This document shows positions 17,454 to 25,092 of a stretch of 64,000 nucleotides of DNA, one piece after another; positions within the stretch are counted from its first letter, which is position 1; every line of letters starts with the position of its first letter. A program made the position numbers and the translations under genes. Where the stretch lies: contig CAZAQV010000016.1 in the NCBI GenBank assembly GCA_964487255.1, forward strand, positions 62,001 to 126,000, read 5' to 3'. The notes beneath the pieces were generated by a model. The model saw only the letters and a program-made list of their open reading frames with translations. It was not told the DNA's origin and did no database searches. The stretch is from CAZAQV01 sp964487255. GTDB taxonomy: Bacteria; Myxococcota_A; Polyangia; Polyangiales; CAZAQV01.

Positions 17454-19607
17454 TCACGAACGGTGGTGAACGAAGAACACCTTCTGTGATAGGGGTGACT
17501 TTCGAAAACCTTCTGCGACGAACTGTTCGCTACGTTCTTCCCACGCGTAGTCTTGTTGCAACTTTGCGTTCGGACAGAAGTCGCGCGCATGTGTGCTCAA
17601 AAGTAGGCACCCGCCTTCAGCCACCTGTTCCATCATCAGCGGCAGCCAGGTTTGTTGTCCGCGAACGGCATCAAATGGTTCCCGCGCCTGTCGGGACACC
17701 GAATAACTTGGGATACCGGCGTACACGATGTCGAACCGAGCGTTGCTCTGTTCAAGCCACGGCACAACGTCGTGGTGCACGAAGCGCAGTTGCTTGCGGC
17801 AGTTGTTGAGAGTCGCATTGCGCTGTCCCCACTCGAGCGCCGTGTTCGACAAGTCGACATTCGTGCAAGCGCGCGCTCCACCGATCGCAGCGGCGATGCT
17901 CGCCGCGCAAGTGTAAGAAAAGAGGTTAAGAAAAGTCTTGTCACGTGCGTGTTGGCGAATCCACTTGCGTAGGAGTGCTCCGTCGAGAAATAGCCCCGTG
18001 TCGAGATAGCGCTTGAGATTGACCTCGAAATACATCCCGCCTTCTTTGACACGCGTGACGTCGTCGGCATCTGCGCGCTGGTCTTGCTGACCTTGTTCCC
18101 GCGAACGCACGCGAAACGTCACGTCGTCGATTGAAAGGGCCAATACCTCACGCACGACTTCGAGCGCGACCCGACGGCGGCGGTCGGCGTCGTGTTCGGC
18201 AATGTTGCGGGGGCGTTCTCGCTCTTCGACCCTCGCGTGGCCTGCGTACCAGTCCACCGAAAAGTTAAACTCAGGGATGTCGCGGTCGTAAATACGAAAC
18301 GCCGTCGTATCTTGACGTTTGGCCGTCTTGAATCGCTTCTTTGCGGTCTTGCGCAAGCGATTCTCAAACATTTGACCCTCTGCGTCGCGTTTCTTGGGGT
18401 GCTCGGCCCGTGGGTTGTTCGTCGACGACGTCTGCGTCGTGCGTCCTCGAATTGGAAAATGGCAAAAGCGGGTGTCGATGCCACCGTGAAGGACATCGTG
18501 ACTCGACTGCGCGCGAAGGCCGACCGCCTTTGCGAGCTGCTTATTGCCGCAAAGAAGCCAGGCGTCCCAGTCTGCATAATGTTCTTTGAGTGTGTCGCCG
18601 ATACGACGATAAAGGGGCTTGGCTTCGTCGATGTGACCGCCGAGGCGCTCGCCATAAGGTGGGTTGGTCACCAGCAACGCATGGGCGGGGCCACTCGGGG
18701 CGGGCGATGAAAAGAAGTCGAGCTGCTCGACACGTACCTCCGCGGAGCCCAGATCGTGGCGCGAGCGAAGCACACGCAAGGTTTGCTCCACGCTGGATGT
18801 GGCGTCGGCCGAAAGGTCGCGTGCGACAATCAGAGCTTTGCCGCGGTGGCTGAGATCACCCGGCGCGAGCGCCTTTCGGTGTGCGGCTTCGTCGTAACCC
18901 AGCCACGATTCGAAGCCCGAGGCGTGACCGGCTGCCCGTCGACAGGCTCCCGGTGCGATACCCGCGGCGTACAGCAACGCCTCGATGATCAGCGTGCCAC
19001 TGCCGCACATCGGGTCGAGCAACAGCGCGTCTTCGCGAAGCCGCGCGGGCCAATCGCACAGGATGAGTAAACCCGCCGCGAGATTCTCGCGCAGCGGCGC
19101 AAGCGCATGGGTATGGCGGTAGCCGCGTCGATGAAGGCCTTCACCCGAGAGATCGATGCCCGCCCACGCCTGTTCGGCATGCACGTGCACAAAGGCGCGT
19201 AGGTCTGGCGTATTGAGGTCGACGTTGGGACGCTTCCCGTGTTTGTCGCGCAGCCGATCGACGATGGCATCTTTGGTCTGTTGCGCGATGAAGCGCGTGT
19301 GCCGCAGCTCACGATTGCTACCGGTGGCTCGCACCGCAAGGGACTTGTGGGCTGGGAAGTGGGTCTCCCATTCTAGCGAATGGATAAAGGCGTAGAGTTC
19401 TTTTGCGTCGCTCGCCGGACCTTGCGCGAGTTCTAACAACAAACGTGACGCTGAGCGCAGCTGCTCGTGCGCAGCGTAAAGGAGTTTGGTCGAAAAAGGT
19501 GTGCTCACCGAACCCGGGGCGCTCTTGAGTTCGTGCACACCGAGGGTGCGCCATTCTTCTTCGAGCGCAGGTTCAAGACCCGCCGGACACGTCGCCGTCA
19601 ATCTCAT
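17454..19607 (-). CDS. rlmKL: Bifunctional 23S rRNA methyltransferase RlmKL (m2G2445 and m7G2069)
   Basis: 717 aa, near the length of the fused enterobacterial protein. Residues about 1-160 hold a ferredoxin-like/THUMP region (GLEPALEEEW, FVHVHAEQAWAGIDLSGEGLHRRGYR). The RlmL methyltransferase half has LDPMCGSGTLIIEA and the catalytic TNPPYGERLG. The RlmK half starts near 400 (DWYAGHARVEERER) with NLFSYTCAASIAAA and VDLSNTALEW. In this half, the usual DPPTF motif reads AGIPSY and the glycine of YTGSAS is Cys, so SAM binding or catalysis of the second activity may be weakened. The ATG is 2 bp from the first unit of the 89-bp tandem repeat, so its 5' untranslated region and promoter must lie in the repeat array. 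Confidence 0.93.
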   Translation of the reverse strand: MRLTATCPAGLEPALEEEWRTLGVHELKSAPGSVSTPFSTKLLYAAHEQLRSASRLLLELAQGPASDAKELYAFIHSLEWETHFPAHKSLAVRATGSNRELRHTRFIAQQTKDAIVDRLRDKHGKRPNVDLNTPDLRAFVHVHAEQAWAGIDLSGEGLHRRGYRHTHALAPLRENLAAGLLILCDWPARLREDALLLDPMCGSGTLIIEALLYAAGIAPGACRRAAGHASGFESWLGYDEAAHRKALAPGDLSHRGKALIVARDLSADATSSVEQTLRVLRSRHDLGSAEVRVEQLDFFSSPAPSGPAHALLVTNPPYGERLGGHIDEAKPLYRRIGDTLKEHYADWDAWLLCGNKQLAKAVGLRAQSSHDVLHGGIDTRFCHFPIRGRTTQTSSTNNPRAEHPKKRDAEGQMFENRLRKTAKKRFKTAKRQDTTAFRIYDRDIPEFNFSVDWYAGHARVEERERPRNIAEHDADRRRRVALEVVREVLALSIDDVTFRVRSREQGQQDQRADADDVTRVKEGGMYFEVNLKRYLDTGLFLDGALLRKWIRQHARDKTFLNLFSYTCAASIAAAIGGARACTNVDLSNTALEWGQRNATLNNCRKQLRFVHHDVVPWLEQSNARFDIVYAGIPSYSVSRQAREPFDAVRGQQTWLPLMMEQVAEGGCLLLSTHARDFCPNAKLQQDYAWEERSEQFVAEGFRKSPLSQKVFFVHHRS

Positions 19608-19618
19608 GCGCTCCGCTC

Positions 19619-19650
19619 GAACGACTGCGTGCTGGTAGCACGAAGCGTTC
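19619..19650 (+). repeat. Hairpin element of the TGCT-NNT-AGCA family (array unit 1)
   Basis: Outer arms GAACG (19619-19623) and CGTTC (19646-19650), inner arms CGTGCT and AGCACG, loop GGT. The outer stem differs in sequence from the copies at 16204, 23671 and 28236, yet pairs equally well. Confidence 0.85.
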
Positions 19651-19707
19651 TAGCGCTCCGCCTGACTTTTTTGCTCTTCCGCTGACGCGTCATCGTACGC
19701 TCCGCTC

Positions 19708-19739
19708 GAACGACTGCGTGCTGGTAGCACGAAGCGTTC
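19708..19739 (+). repeat. Hairpin element of the TGCT-NNT-AGCA family (array unit 2)
   Basis: Identical to the hairpin at 19619-19650, 89 bp further on. Confidence 0.85.
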
Positions 19740-19752
19740 TAGCGCTCCGCCT

Positions 19753-19852
19753 NNNNNNNNNNNNNNNNNNNNNNNNNNNNNNNNNNNNNNNNNNNNNNNN
19801 NNNNNNNNNNNNNNNNNNNNNNNNNNNNNNNNNNNNNNNNNNNNNNNNNNNN
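19753..19852. other. Assembly gap (100 N)
   Basis: Exactly 100 Ns inside the 89-bp array. The unit before it is cut after 55 nt and a full unit follows, so if only one unit was interrupted about 34 bp would be missing. The copy number is unknown. Confidence 0.95.
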
Positions 19853-19862
19853 CGCTCCGCTC

Positions 19863-19894
19863 GAACGACTGCGTGCTGGTAGCACGAAGCGTTC
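19863..19894 (+). repeat. Hairpin element of the TGCT-NNT-AGCA family (array unit 3)
   Basis: Identical to the hairpins at 19619 and 19708, on the right side of the gap. Confidence 0.85.
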
Positions 19895-19964
19895 TAGCGC
19901 TCCGCCTGACTTTTTTGCTCTTCCGCTGACGCGTCATCGTACTCAACCATGGTAGACTGTTTCC

Positions 19965-21362
19965 ATGGCTCAGCAATCGGATATTGCAGACGGTGTTGCA
20001 GCGCTACGAACTGCCTTTGATGAGGGAACGACGCGACCGCTCTCGTGGCGACGCAAACAACTGAGCGGCATCATCAAAATGATCGATGAGCGCGAAGCTG
20101 ACCTGATCGAGGCGCTTCAAAAAGACCTCGGTCGGCCTGCGATCGAAGGGTGGGTTGGAGACTTGGCGCTCACGCATGCCGAGGCCGAATACGCGCTCGA
20201 CCATCTCGACGAGTGGTGCCAGTCCAAGAGCACGCGCTGGCTTCCCCTCGTACAGCAACCCGCAAAAGTCGAATCCATGCAGGAGCCGCTCGGTGTGGTG
20301 CTGGTCATTGGCCCATGGAACTATCCACTTCAGCTTGTGCTGACGCCGCTCGTCGGCGCCATCGCCGCTGGCAACTGTGTCGCGATCAAGCCGTCCGAGG
20401 TTTCCGCGAATGCCAGCAAGGTGCTGGCCGAGTTGCTTCCGAAGTACGTGGATTCGAGCTGTGTGAAGGTGTTCGAGGGCGGCGTACCGGAGACGACAGC
20501 GCTACTCGAACAGCGTTTCGATCACATCTTTTACACTGGTAATGGGACCGTCGGGCGTATCGTGATGACCGCGGCAGCCAAACACCTCACGCCAGTGACA
20601 CTCGAACTCGGCGGCAAGAGCCCGTGTCTTTTCGCCGAAGATGTTTGCCGGAGCAAGTCCGACCTTGCCGTTGCCGTGCGGCGTACGATCTGGGCCAAGT
20701 ATTTCAACGCGGGGCAGACTTGCACGGCGCCCGACTACGTGTTGATCCCGCGCTCGCACAAAGAACAATTTGTTCGACTGTGCGGCCAAACGATTGAAGA
20801 GCTCTATGGATCAAATCCGCAAGAGAGCGTTGACTATGGTCGCGTGATCAATGAGCGTCACGTTGAGCGAATTCAGGGACTCTTCGAAGGGACCCAAGTC
20901 TTGCTTGGTGGTCAAGTTGATCGCGACGAACGCTACATCGCACCGACTATCGTAGAGGCAGAGCGTGAGGACGCGAAGATCCTTGAAGAGGAAATCTTCG
21001 GCCCAGTCCTGCTAGTGGTCCCGTACGACAGCATTCAAGACGCCATTTCGTTCATCAGGGATCGGCCCAAACCTCTCGTCCTTTATCTGATGGCGGGTAG
21101 CAGCAGTGTGCAAGACAGGGTGTTACGAGAAACGAGTTCGGGAGGCGTGTGCATCAACGATCTTCATGCACAGATGGCCGTTTCAGACTTTTCTTTCGGT
21201 GGGGTCGGCGAGAGTGGGTTTGGCCAATATCATGGCGATTGGACGTTTCGCACGTTTAGTCACGCGAAAAGCATTCTGTACAAAGGCTTCAAGTTGGATC
21301 CCGCGATTCGCTATCCTCCGTACACCGAAAGCAAGAAGCGCTGGCTCAAGCGCCTCGTCTAG
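19965..21362 (+). CDS. Aldehyde dehydrogenase, class-3-like
   Basis: 465 aa, the shorter length of ALDH3-type enzymes (lacking the N-terminal extension of classes 1 and 2). It oxidises aldehydes to acids with NAD(P)+. Motifs: VVLVIGPWNYPL with the substrate-entry Asn, IKPSEVS, the nucleotide-binding FYTGNGTVGR at 189-198, general base Glu214 in LELGGKSP and catalytic Cys253 in NAGQTCTAPDY; EEIFGPVL and SFGGVGESGFGQYHG are C-terminal signatures. The end (KGFKLDPAIRYPPY) resembles the C-terminus of fatty-aldehyde-type ALDH3 proteins. It follows the 89-bp array, with a short AT-richer stretch before the ATG. Substrate unknown; long-chain aldehydes are an inference. Confidence 0.93.
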   Translation: MAQQSDIADGVAALRTAFDEGTTRPLSWRRKQLSGIIKMIDEREADLIEALQKDLGRPAIEGWVGDLALTHAEAEYALDHLDEWCQSKSTRWLPLVQQPAKVESMQEPLGVVLVIGPWNYPLQLVLTPLVGAIAAGNCVAIKPSEVSANASKVLAELLPKYVDSSCVKVFEGGVPETTALLEQRFDHIFYTGNGTVGRIVMTAAAKHLTPVTLELGGKSPCLFAEDVCRSKSDLAVAVRRTIWAKYFNAGQTCTAPDYVLIPRSHKEQFVRLCGQTIEELYGSNPQESVDYGRVINERHVERIQGLFEGTQVLLGGQVDRDERYIAPTIVEAEREDAKILEEEIFGPVLLVVPYDSIQDAISFIRDRPKPLVLYLMAGSSSVQDRVLRETSSGGVCINDLHAQMAVSDFSFGGVGESGFGQYHGDWTFRTFSHAKSILYKGFKLDPAIRYPPYTESKKRWLKRLV

Positions 21363-21641
21363 AAGGAGCAGCGCAGACGACGGTCGTCAAGACGACCGCC
21401 GGGGGCGGTTTGCCTGGACGGCCGAGCGTCCCGGTTTCTACGTTGCAGGACTGGTCGATCCGGCATTCGGCGCCGAGCGGGCCCTTGCGCCGGCTGAGGC
21501 GAGTATTTGGATCGACGGCGAGTTGCGAGGCCCAGAACTTACACTGGTCGCGCGTGAGACCAATCCTCCCTGAAAACGAGTGCAGTAATTGGGCAAGTCC
21601 CTCTTTTCGGAGGCGGTCATCGGCCTTATGATTCGCTCCAC
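21363..21641. other. Intergenic interval with a possible gene remnant
   Basis: Between the ALDH stop and the M3 peptidase ATG. The + frame from about 21373 to the TGA at 21571-21573 reads like the tail of a protein (RFAWTAERPGFYVAGLVD, ASIWIDGELRGPELTLVA) but has no credible start, since the frame enters from within ALDH. It may be a decayed 3' end or a chance frame. A GGTCGTCAAGACGACC palindrome near 21380-21395 could form a stem after ALDH, without a T run. Nothing else is seen. Confidence 0.3.
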
Positions 21642-23648
21642 ATGACCAATCCGCTGGTTGAGAAAAAGTTTCGCGTTCCCTTCGATCAAATTGAACCCGA
21701 GCATCTCCGTCCCGCCGTTGATCAGCTTATCGCGCAAGCCCGTGCTGACCTCGATGCCGTCGCGAAGCAGGAAGGGCCACGGAACTACGACAACACCCTC
21801 GGCGCGATGGAGGAGGCAACTGATACGCTGATTTATGCGGTCACGATCATGGGGCACCTCGAGTCTGTCGCAATGACCGACGCTTATCGGGACGCGTACA
21901 ACGATGTTCAGGAGGACATCAGCGCGTTCTTCTCGTCGATCGTGCTTCACGAAGGTCTTTGGCACGCGCTCAAGGAGTACGCGGAAACAGAGGACGCGCG
22001 TAGCTTGGACCATGTGAAGCGGCGTTTTTTGGTCAAGACAATGGACGACTTTCGGCGGCAGGGCGCGGACCTTGGCCCCGAGCAGAAACAAGAACTGCAA
22101 AAGATCGACGTCCGCTTGTCCGAACTCACGACTCGGTATGCGCAGAACGTGCTCGACGCAACCAACCGCTATGAACTCATTGTGACCGATGAAAGCAAGC
22201 TGGCAGGTCTTCCTCAATCGGCGCGTGATGCCGCTGCAGAATCCGCGCGCAAGAAGGGCGTCGAAGGGTTTCGTTTCACGTTGCAAGCGCCGAGCTATAT
22301 TGCGGTCCAACAGTACCTCGATGACGAATCCATTCGCCGGGACGTTTGGCGTGCATACAACACGCGTGGCACTGCAGCGCCCAACGACAACCGCCCACTG
22401 CTGGTCGAGATCTTGAAGCTGCGTAAGAAAAAGGCGGAGTTGCTCGATTTTCGGGACTTTGCCGATCTGGTTCTGGCAGACCGTATGGCCAAGAATGGTC
22501 GCGCGGCGACTGAGTTTCTGAACGAACTAAGGCGACGTACGAGGCCGTTCTTCGACAAGGAAAACGACGAGTTGCGCGCCTTCAAAAAGCAGCAGACGGG
22601 TTCCTCGGAGATGCAGCCTTGGGACATCGCCTACTGGTCTGAGAAGCAGCGTAAGGCGCTCTATGAGTTCGACGAAGAGGAATTGCGCCCGTACTTTACG
22701 GTCGAGAACGTACTCCAAGGTGTTTTTCATCTCGTTGAAACGCTGTACGGCGTCACGATCGAACCCTCGGAGGCGCCGACGTGGGACGATGCAGTCCGTG
22801 TTTACAAAGTGTGCGAGAACGGAACGCACCTCGGGTCGTTTTATGCCGACTTGTTTCCGCGAGAGATCAAGCGCGGTGGGGCGTGGATGAACGGGATTAT
22901 TACAGCGACGCCCGGGGAGCCACACCTCGGCTTGATCTGTGCCAACGCAACACCGGCGGTGGGTGATAACCCTCCCATGCTGACGCATCGAGAAGTGGAA
23001 ACGATTTTCCACGAGTTTGGACATCTTTTGCACCACCTGCTGAGCGATGTTCCGGTTGTCTCCCTGGGCGGTACGAATGTCGCGTGGGACTTCGTGGAGC
23101 TGCCTTCGCAGATCATGGAAAACTGGTGTTGGGAGCGCTCGTCACTCGATAGCTTTGCGCGTCACTACGAGACCGGCGAACCGATCCCAGACGACCTATT
23201 CAGCAAGTTGGAGCGTGCTCGCACATACCGCGCAGCGTATGAGCAGATGCGACAGATTGGGTACGGCACTGCGGATCTCATGTTGCATCGCGACTTCGAT
23301 CCGTATGGAGATAACGACGTCATTGCCTATGCTCGCAAGATTTTTGAAGAACACAACCCGTGCGAACTGCCGAGTGATTACGCCATGATCGCATCGTTTA
23401 ACCACTTGTTCGCGTCTCCGGTTGCCTATGCGGCTGGGTACTATTCGTACAAGTGGGCAGAGGTGCTCGACGCCGATGCGTTTACACGGTTCAAGAAAGA
23501 GGGCGTTTTTGATCGCGAGGTCGGCATGAGCTTCCGCAACGAAATCTTGTCGCGCGGGGACAGCGACGACCCGGCGCGCCTGTTCGAGAACTTTATGGGG
23601 CGGCCGCCGGATATTGAGGCCCTGATGCAACGCCAAGGGCTCTGTTAA
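21642..23648 (+). CDS. M3-family metallo-oligopeptidase (oligopeptidase A / Dcp-like)
   Basis: 668 aa, matching the 680-aa PrlC/Dcp group. The N-terminus (NPLVEKKFRVPFDQIEPEHL) is typical of this group. The zinc site is HEFGH at 457-461 with the downstream Glu486 in WDFVELPSQIMENW. The C-terminal AGYYSYKWAEVLDADAF and SFRNEILSRGDSDDP complete the family pattern. These cytoplasmic enzymes degrade short peptides, including cleaved signal peptides. No signal sequence is present. The hairpin element at 23671-23705 starts 22 bp after the stop and may end the transcript. Confidence 0.94.
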   Translation: MTNPLVEKKFRVPFDQIEPEHLRPAVDQLIAQARADLDAVAKQEGPRNYDNTLGAMEEATDTLIYAVTIMGHLESVAMTDAYRDAYNDVQEDISAFFSSIVLHEGLWHALKEYAETEDARSLDHVKRRFLVKTMDDFRRQGADLGPEQKQELQKIDVRLSELTTRYAQNVLDATNRYELIVTDESKLAGLPQSARDAAAESARKKGVEGFRFTLQAPSYIAVQQYLDDESIRRDVWRAYNTRGTAAPNDNRPLLVEILKLRKKKAELLDFRDFADLVLADRMAKNGRAATEFLNELRRRTRPFFDKENDELRAFKKQQTGSSEMQPWDIAYWSEKQRKALYEFDEEELRPYFTVENVLQGVFHLVETLYGVTIEPSEAPTWDDAVRVYKVCENGTHLGSFYADLFPREIKRGGAWMNGIITATPGEPHLGLICANATPAVGDNPPMLTHREVETIFHEFGHLLHHLLSDVPVVSLGGTNVAWDFVELPSQIMENWCWERSSLDSFARHYETGEPIPDDLFSKLERARTYRAAYEQMRQIGYGTADLMLHRDFDPYGDNDVIAYARKIFEEHNPCELPSDYAMIASFNHLFASPVAYAAGYYSYKWAEVLDADAFTRFKKEGVFDREVGMSFRNEILSRGDSDDPARLFENFMGRPPDIEALMQRQGLC

Positions 23649-23670
23649 CAGCTCTTCACGGCTTCGCGTC

Positions 23671-23705
23671 GCAACGATCGATGTGCTGGTAGCACATCGC
23701 GTTGC
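23671..23705 (+). repeat. Hairpin element of the TGCT-NNT-AGCA family
   Basis: The best-paired copy: outer arms GCAACG / CGTTGC, inner arms CGATGTGCT / AGCACATCG, loop GGT, followed by TTT. It lies between the convergent M3 peptidase and bPH2 genes, where a bidirectional terminator would be expected. The flank GCGCACGCTCATCGCG (from 23713) is shared with the copy in the lipoprotein gene at 32145. Confidence 0.9.
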
Positions 23706-23720
23706 TTTGGCTGCGCACGC

Positions 23721-24503
23721 TCATCGCGGTGTTGACGGCTCTTCGCTGCGCGGTGTTCGGGTGGCCCAGGCGAAGAGCTGTGCCTGCTCGCGGACTTGGC
23801 GTAACAAGGAGATGGTCTGCGGAGGTAGTGAGCCTAGGCTTGCCGCCGGGCCCGGTTGCGCGCGGCTTGTCTGCTTGGGCTTGTCGTCGCCCAGGCCTGC
23901 ATCGCGGTACTTCTTGAGCAACATCATGATCCGATCACGCATCTGTTCGGCGTGCTCGATGCCGCGCAGTGCACCCCTGTGCATCATGGCTCCAGCTTGG
24001 GGGTGTGCGCCGCCACCTCCACCGGCGGTCTCGATGATCACGTTCGAAATGCCGAGCACTCGCTCCAACGGGCCTTGATGAATCGAGAGGTTCTGGATGT
24101 TCGCGAAGGTAAATGTCGCCTCCTCGATGCGCCATGCCCCTTGTCGGATACGCAGACTTCGGTCCGTCAAGATGTAGTAACGCAGGTCATAGTCGAGGCG
24201 AATTAACCAATAGCGAAGCAACGTTCCGAAGGTCGCGCTCACGATCACAAAGGTCGCTCCAAGCCTCATCCAAAAATCGGCTTCTGGCACTTCGTCTGCA
24301 CCGACGAACATTCCAATGCCAATGACCAACGAGAAGATTGCTCCGGGGACCTGGCGAATCGTATAGAGAAGCAGCTGGTACTTCAGAAACTTTGGTGATG
24401 CGCGGAACGTTTGGATCGAGTCGCGCGCACCCCGAGGTGGGTCGGGGGGTTCCTGTGGTGTCTTGAGCCACCTCAGCAGTAGCCCCTTAAACAGGCTATA
24501 CAT
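23721..24503 (-). CDS. bPH2-domain (DUF304/YdbS-like) membrane protein
   Basis: 260 aa from the ATG at 24503. That start overlaps the stop of the upstream bPH2 gene by 8 nt, so the pair is translationally coupled. Two TM helices at about 50-70 and 78-97 (LVIGIGMFVGADEV, GATFVIVSATFGTLLRYW) are followed by a bacterial PH-type domain (YILTDRSLRIRQGAWRIEEATF, IQNLSIHQGPLERVLG, NVIIETAGGGGG). The C-terminal 60 residues are polar. The last few codons run into the flank of the hairpin element at 23671. bPH2 proteins occur in pairs at the membrane; their biochemical role is not settled. Confidence 0.88.
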   Translation of the reverse strand: MYSLFKGLLLRWLKTPQEPPDPPRGARDSIQTFRASPKFLKYQLLLYTIRQVPGAIFSLVIGIGMFVGADEVPEADFWMRLGATFVIVSATFGTLLRYWLIRLDYDLRYYILTDRSLRIRQGAWRIEEATFTFANIQNLSIHQGPLERVLGISNVIIETAGGGGGAHPQAGAMMHRGALRGIEHAEQMRDRIMMLLKKYRDAGLGDDKPKQTSRAQPGPAASLGSLPPQTISLLRQVREQAQLFAWATRTPRSEEPSTPR

Positions 24504-25038
24504 GTGGGCCCCGCTGGTTGCGCTCGAGTTGCTCGCGCGCTTCTTTGAGCGAGTCGCGAATGTCCGTGAGCAGCTTGACGATCTCTCCCGCATGAACCGG
24601 TTCGTCGGCCGACACCGTCTCGGTAGCTGCACTGGCTTGTGGCGCACCGGCATGGCCTTCGTCACCGCCACGCATCTTTCCGTAAAGGAAGTCTCGGACT
24701 GCGTCGTAGTCGCGGATTCCAACCAGGGCCATTTCGGCGGTTGACTTGCCGGAGGCGGTCTGCACTTCGATGGTGGCGATGCCGAGCCACCTTTCAAGTA
24801 CTCCACGCGACAGGTGAATGTCCTGAATGCGCGCGTACGTCAGGTTGATCTCTTGTCGCCAAAGAATACCCCACGACATCGACACGCCCTCGTCATCGAA
24901 ACGATAGCGAAGTGTCTTGTACTTGAAGTAGCCCGGGATCAGCGCAACCAAGAAGCACGGGCCGAGAAAAAGCGAGCCCAAAACGTAGAGGGTGAGTAGC
25001 TTCGGGTCAGGGCGTTCAATCGAGCGAACGTCGTTCAT
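24496..25038 (-). CDS. bPH2-domain (YdbS-like) membrane protein
   Basis: 180 aa. One long hydrophobic hairpin at about 15-40 (LTLYVLGSLFLGPCFLVALI), then the PH-type domain: YRFDDEGVSMSWGILWRQEI, ARIQDIHLSRGVLERWLG and IEVQTASGKSTAEMALVG. The tail (about 130-180) is a likely coiled coil (EIVKLLTDIRDSLKEAREQL). The next gene also encodes a bPH2 protein and overlaps it by 8 nt, so two related membrane proteins are made together, as in YdbS/YdbT pairs. It begins 54 bp after the stop of the HutF-like gene on the same strand. Confidence 0.88.
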   Translation of the reverse strand: MNDVRSIERPDPKLLTLYVLGSLFLGPCFLVALIPGYFKYKTLRYRFDDEGVSMSWGILWRQEINLTYARIQDIHLSRGVLERWLGIATIEVQTASGKSTAEMALVGIRDYDAVRDFLYGKMRGGDEGHAGAPQASAATETVSADEPVHAGEIVKLLTDIRDSLKEAREQLERNQRGPHV

Positions 25039-25092
25039 GCTGGGGAAGCTACACCCAAAGCGTCATCGGTGGACAGTCCCCTGCGGGCCAGT

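Larger units (their letters stand above)
19609..19941. repeat. 89-bp tandem repeat array spanning an assembly gap
   Basis: Units start at 19609, 19698 and 19853 with the same sequence; the first and third are complete (89 bp) and the second is cut by the gap after 55 nt. Each unit contains a hairpin of the dispersed family (GAACG...CGTTC around CGTGCT-GGT-AGCACG) and then GCGCTCCGCCTGACTTTTTTG, which has a T run. The array fills most of the space between rlmKL (leftward) and the aldehyde dehydrogenase gene (rightward), 19608-19964, where no gene is seen. Confidence 0.95.

Noticed and set aside
19609..19941. CRISPR-like array
   Set aside because: The 89-bp units are contiguous identical direct repeats with no unique spacers, and no cas genes are near.
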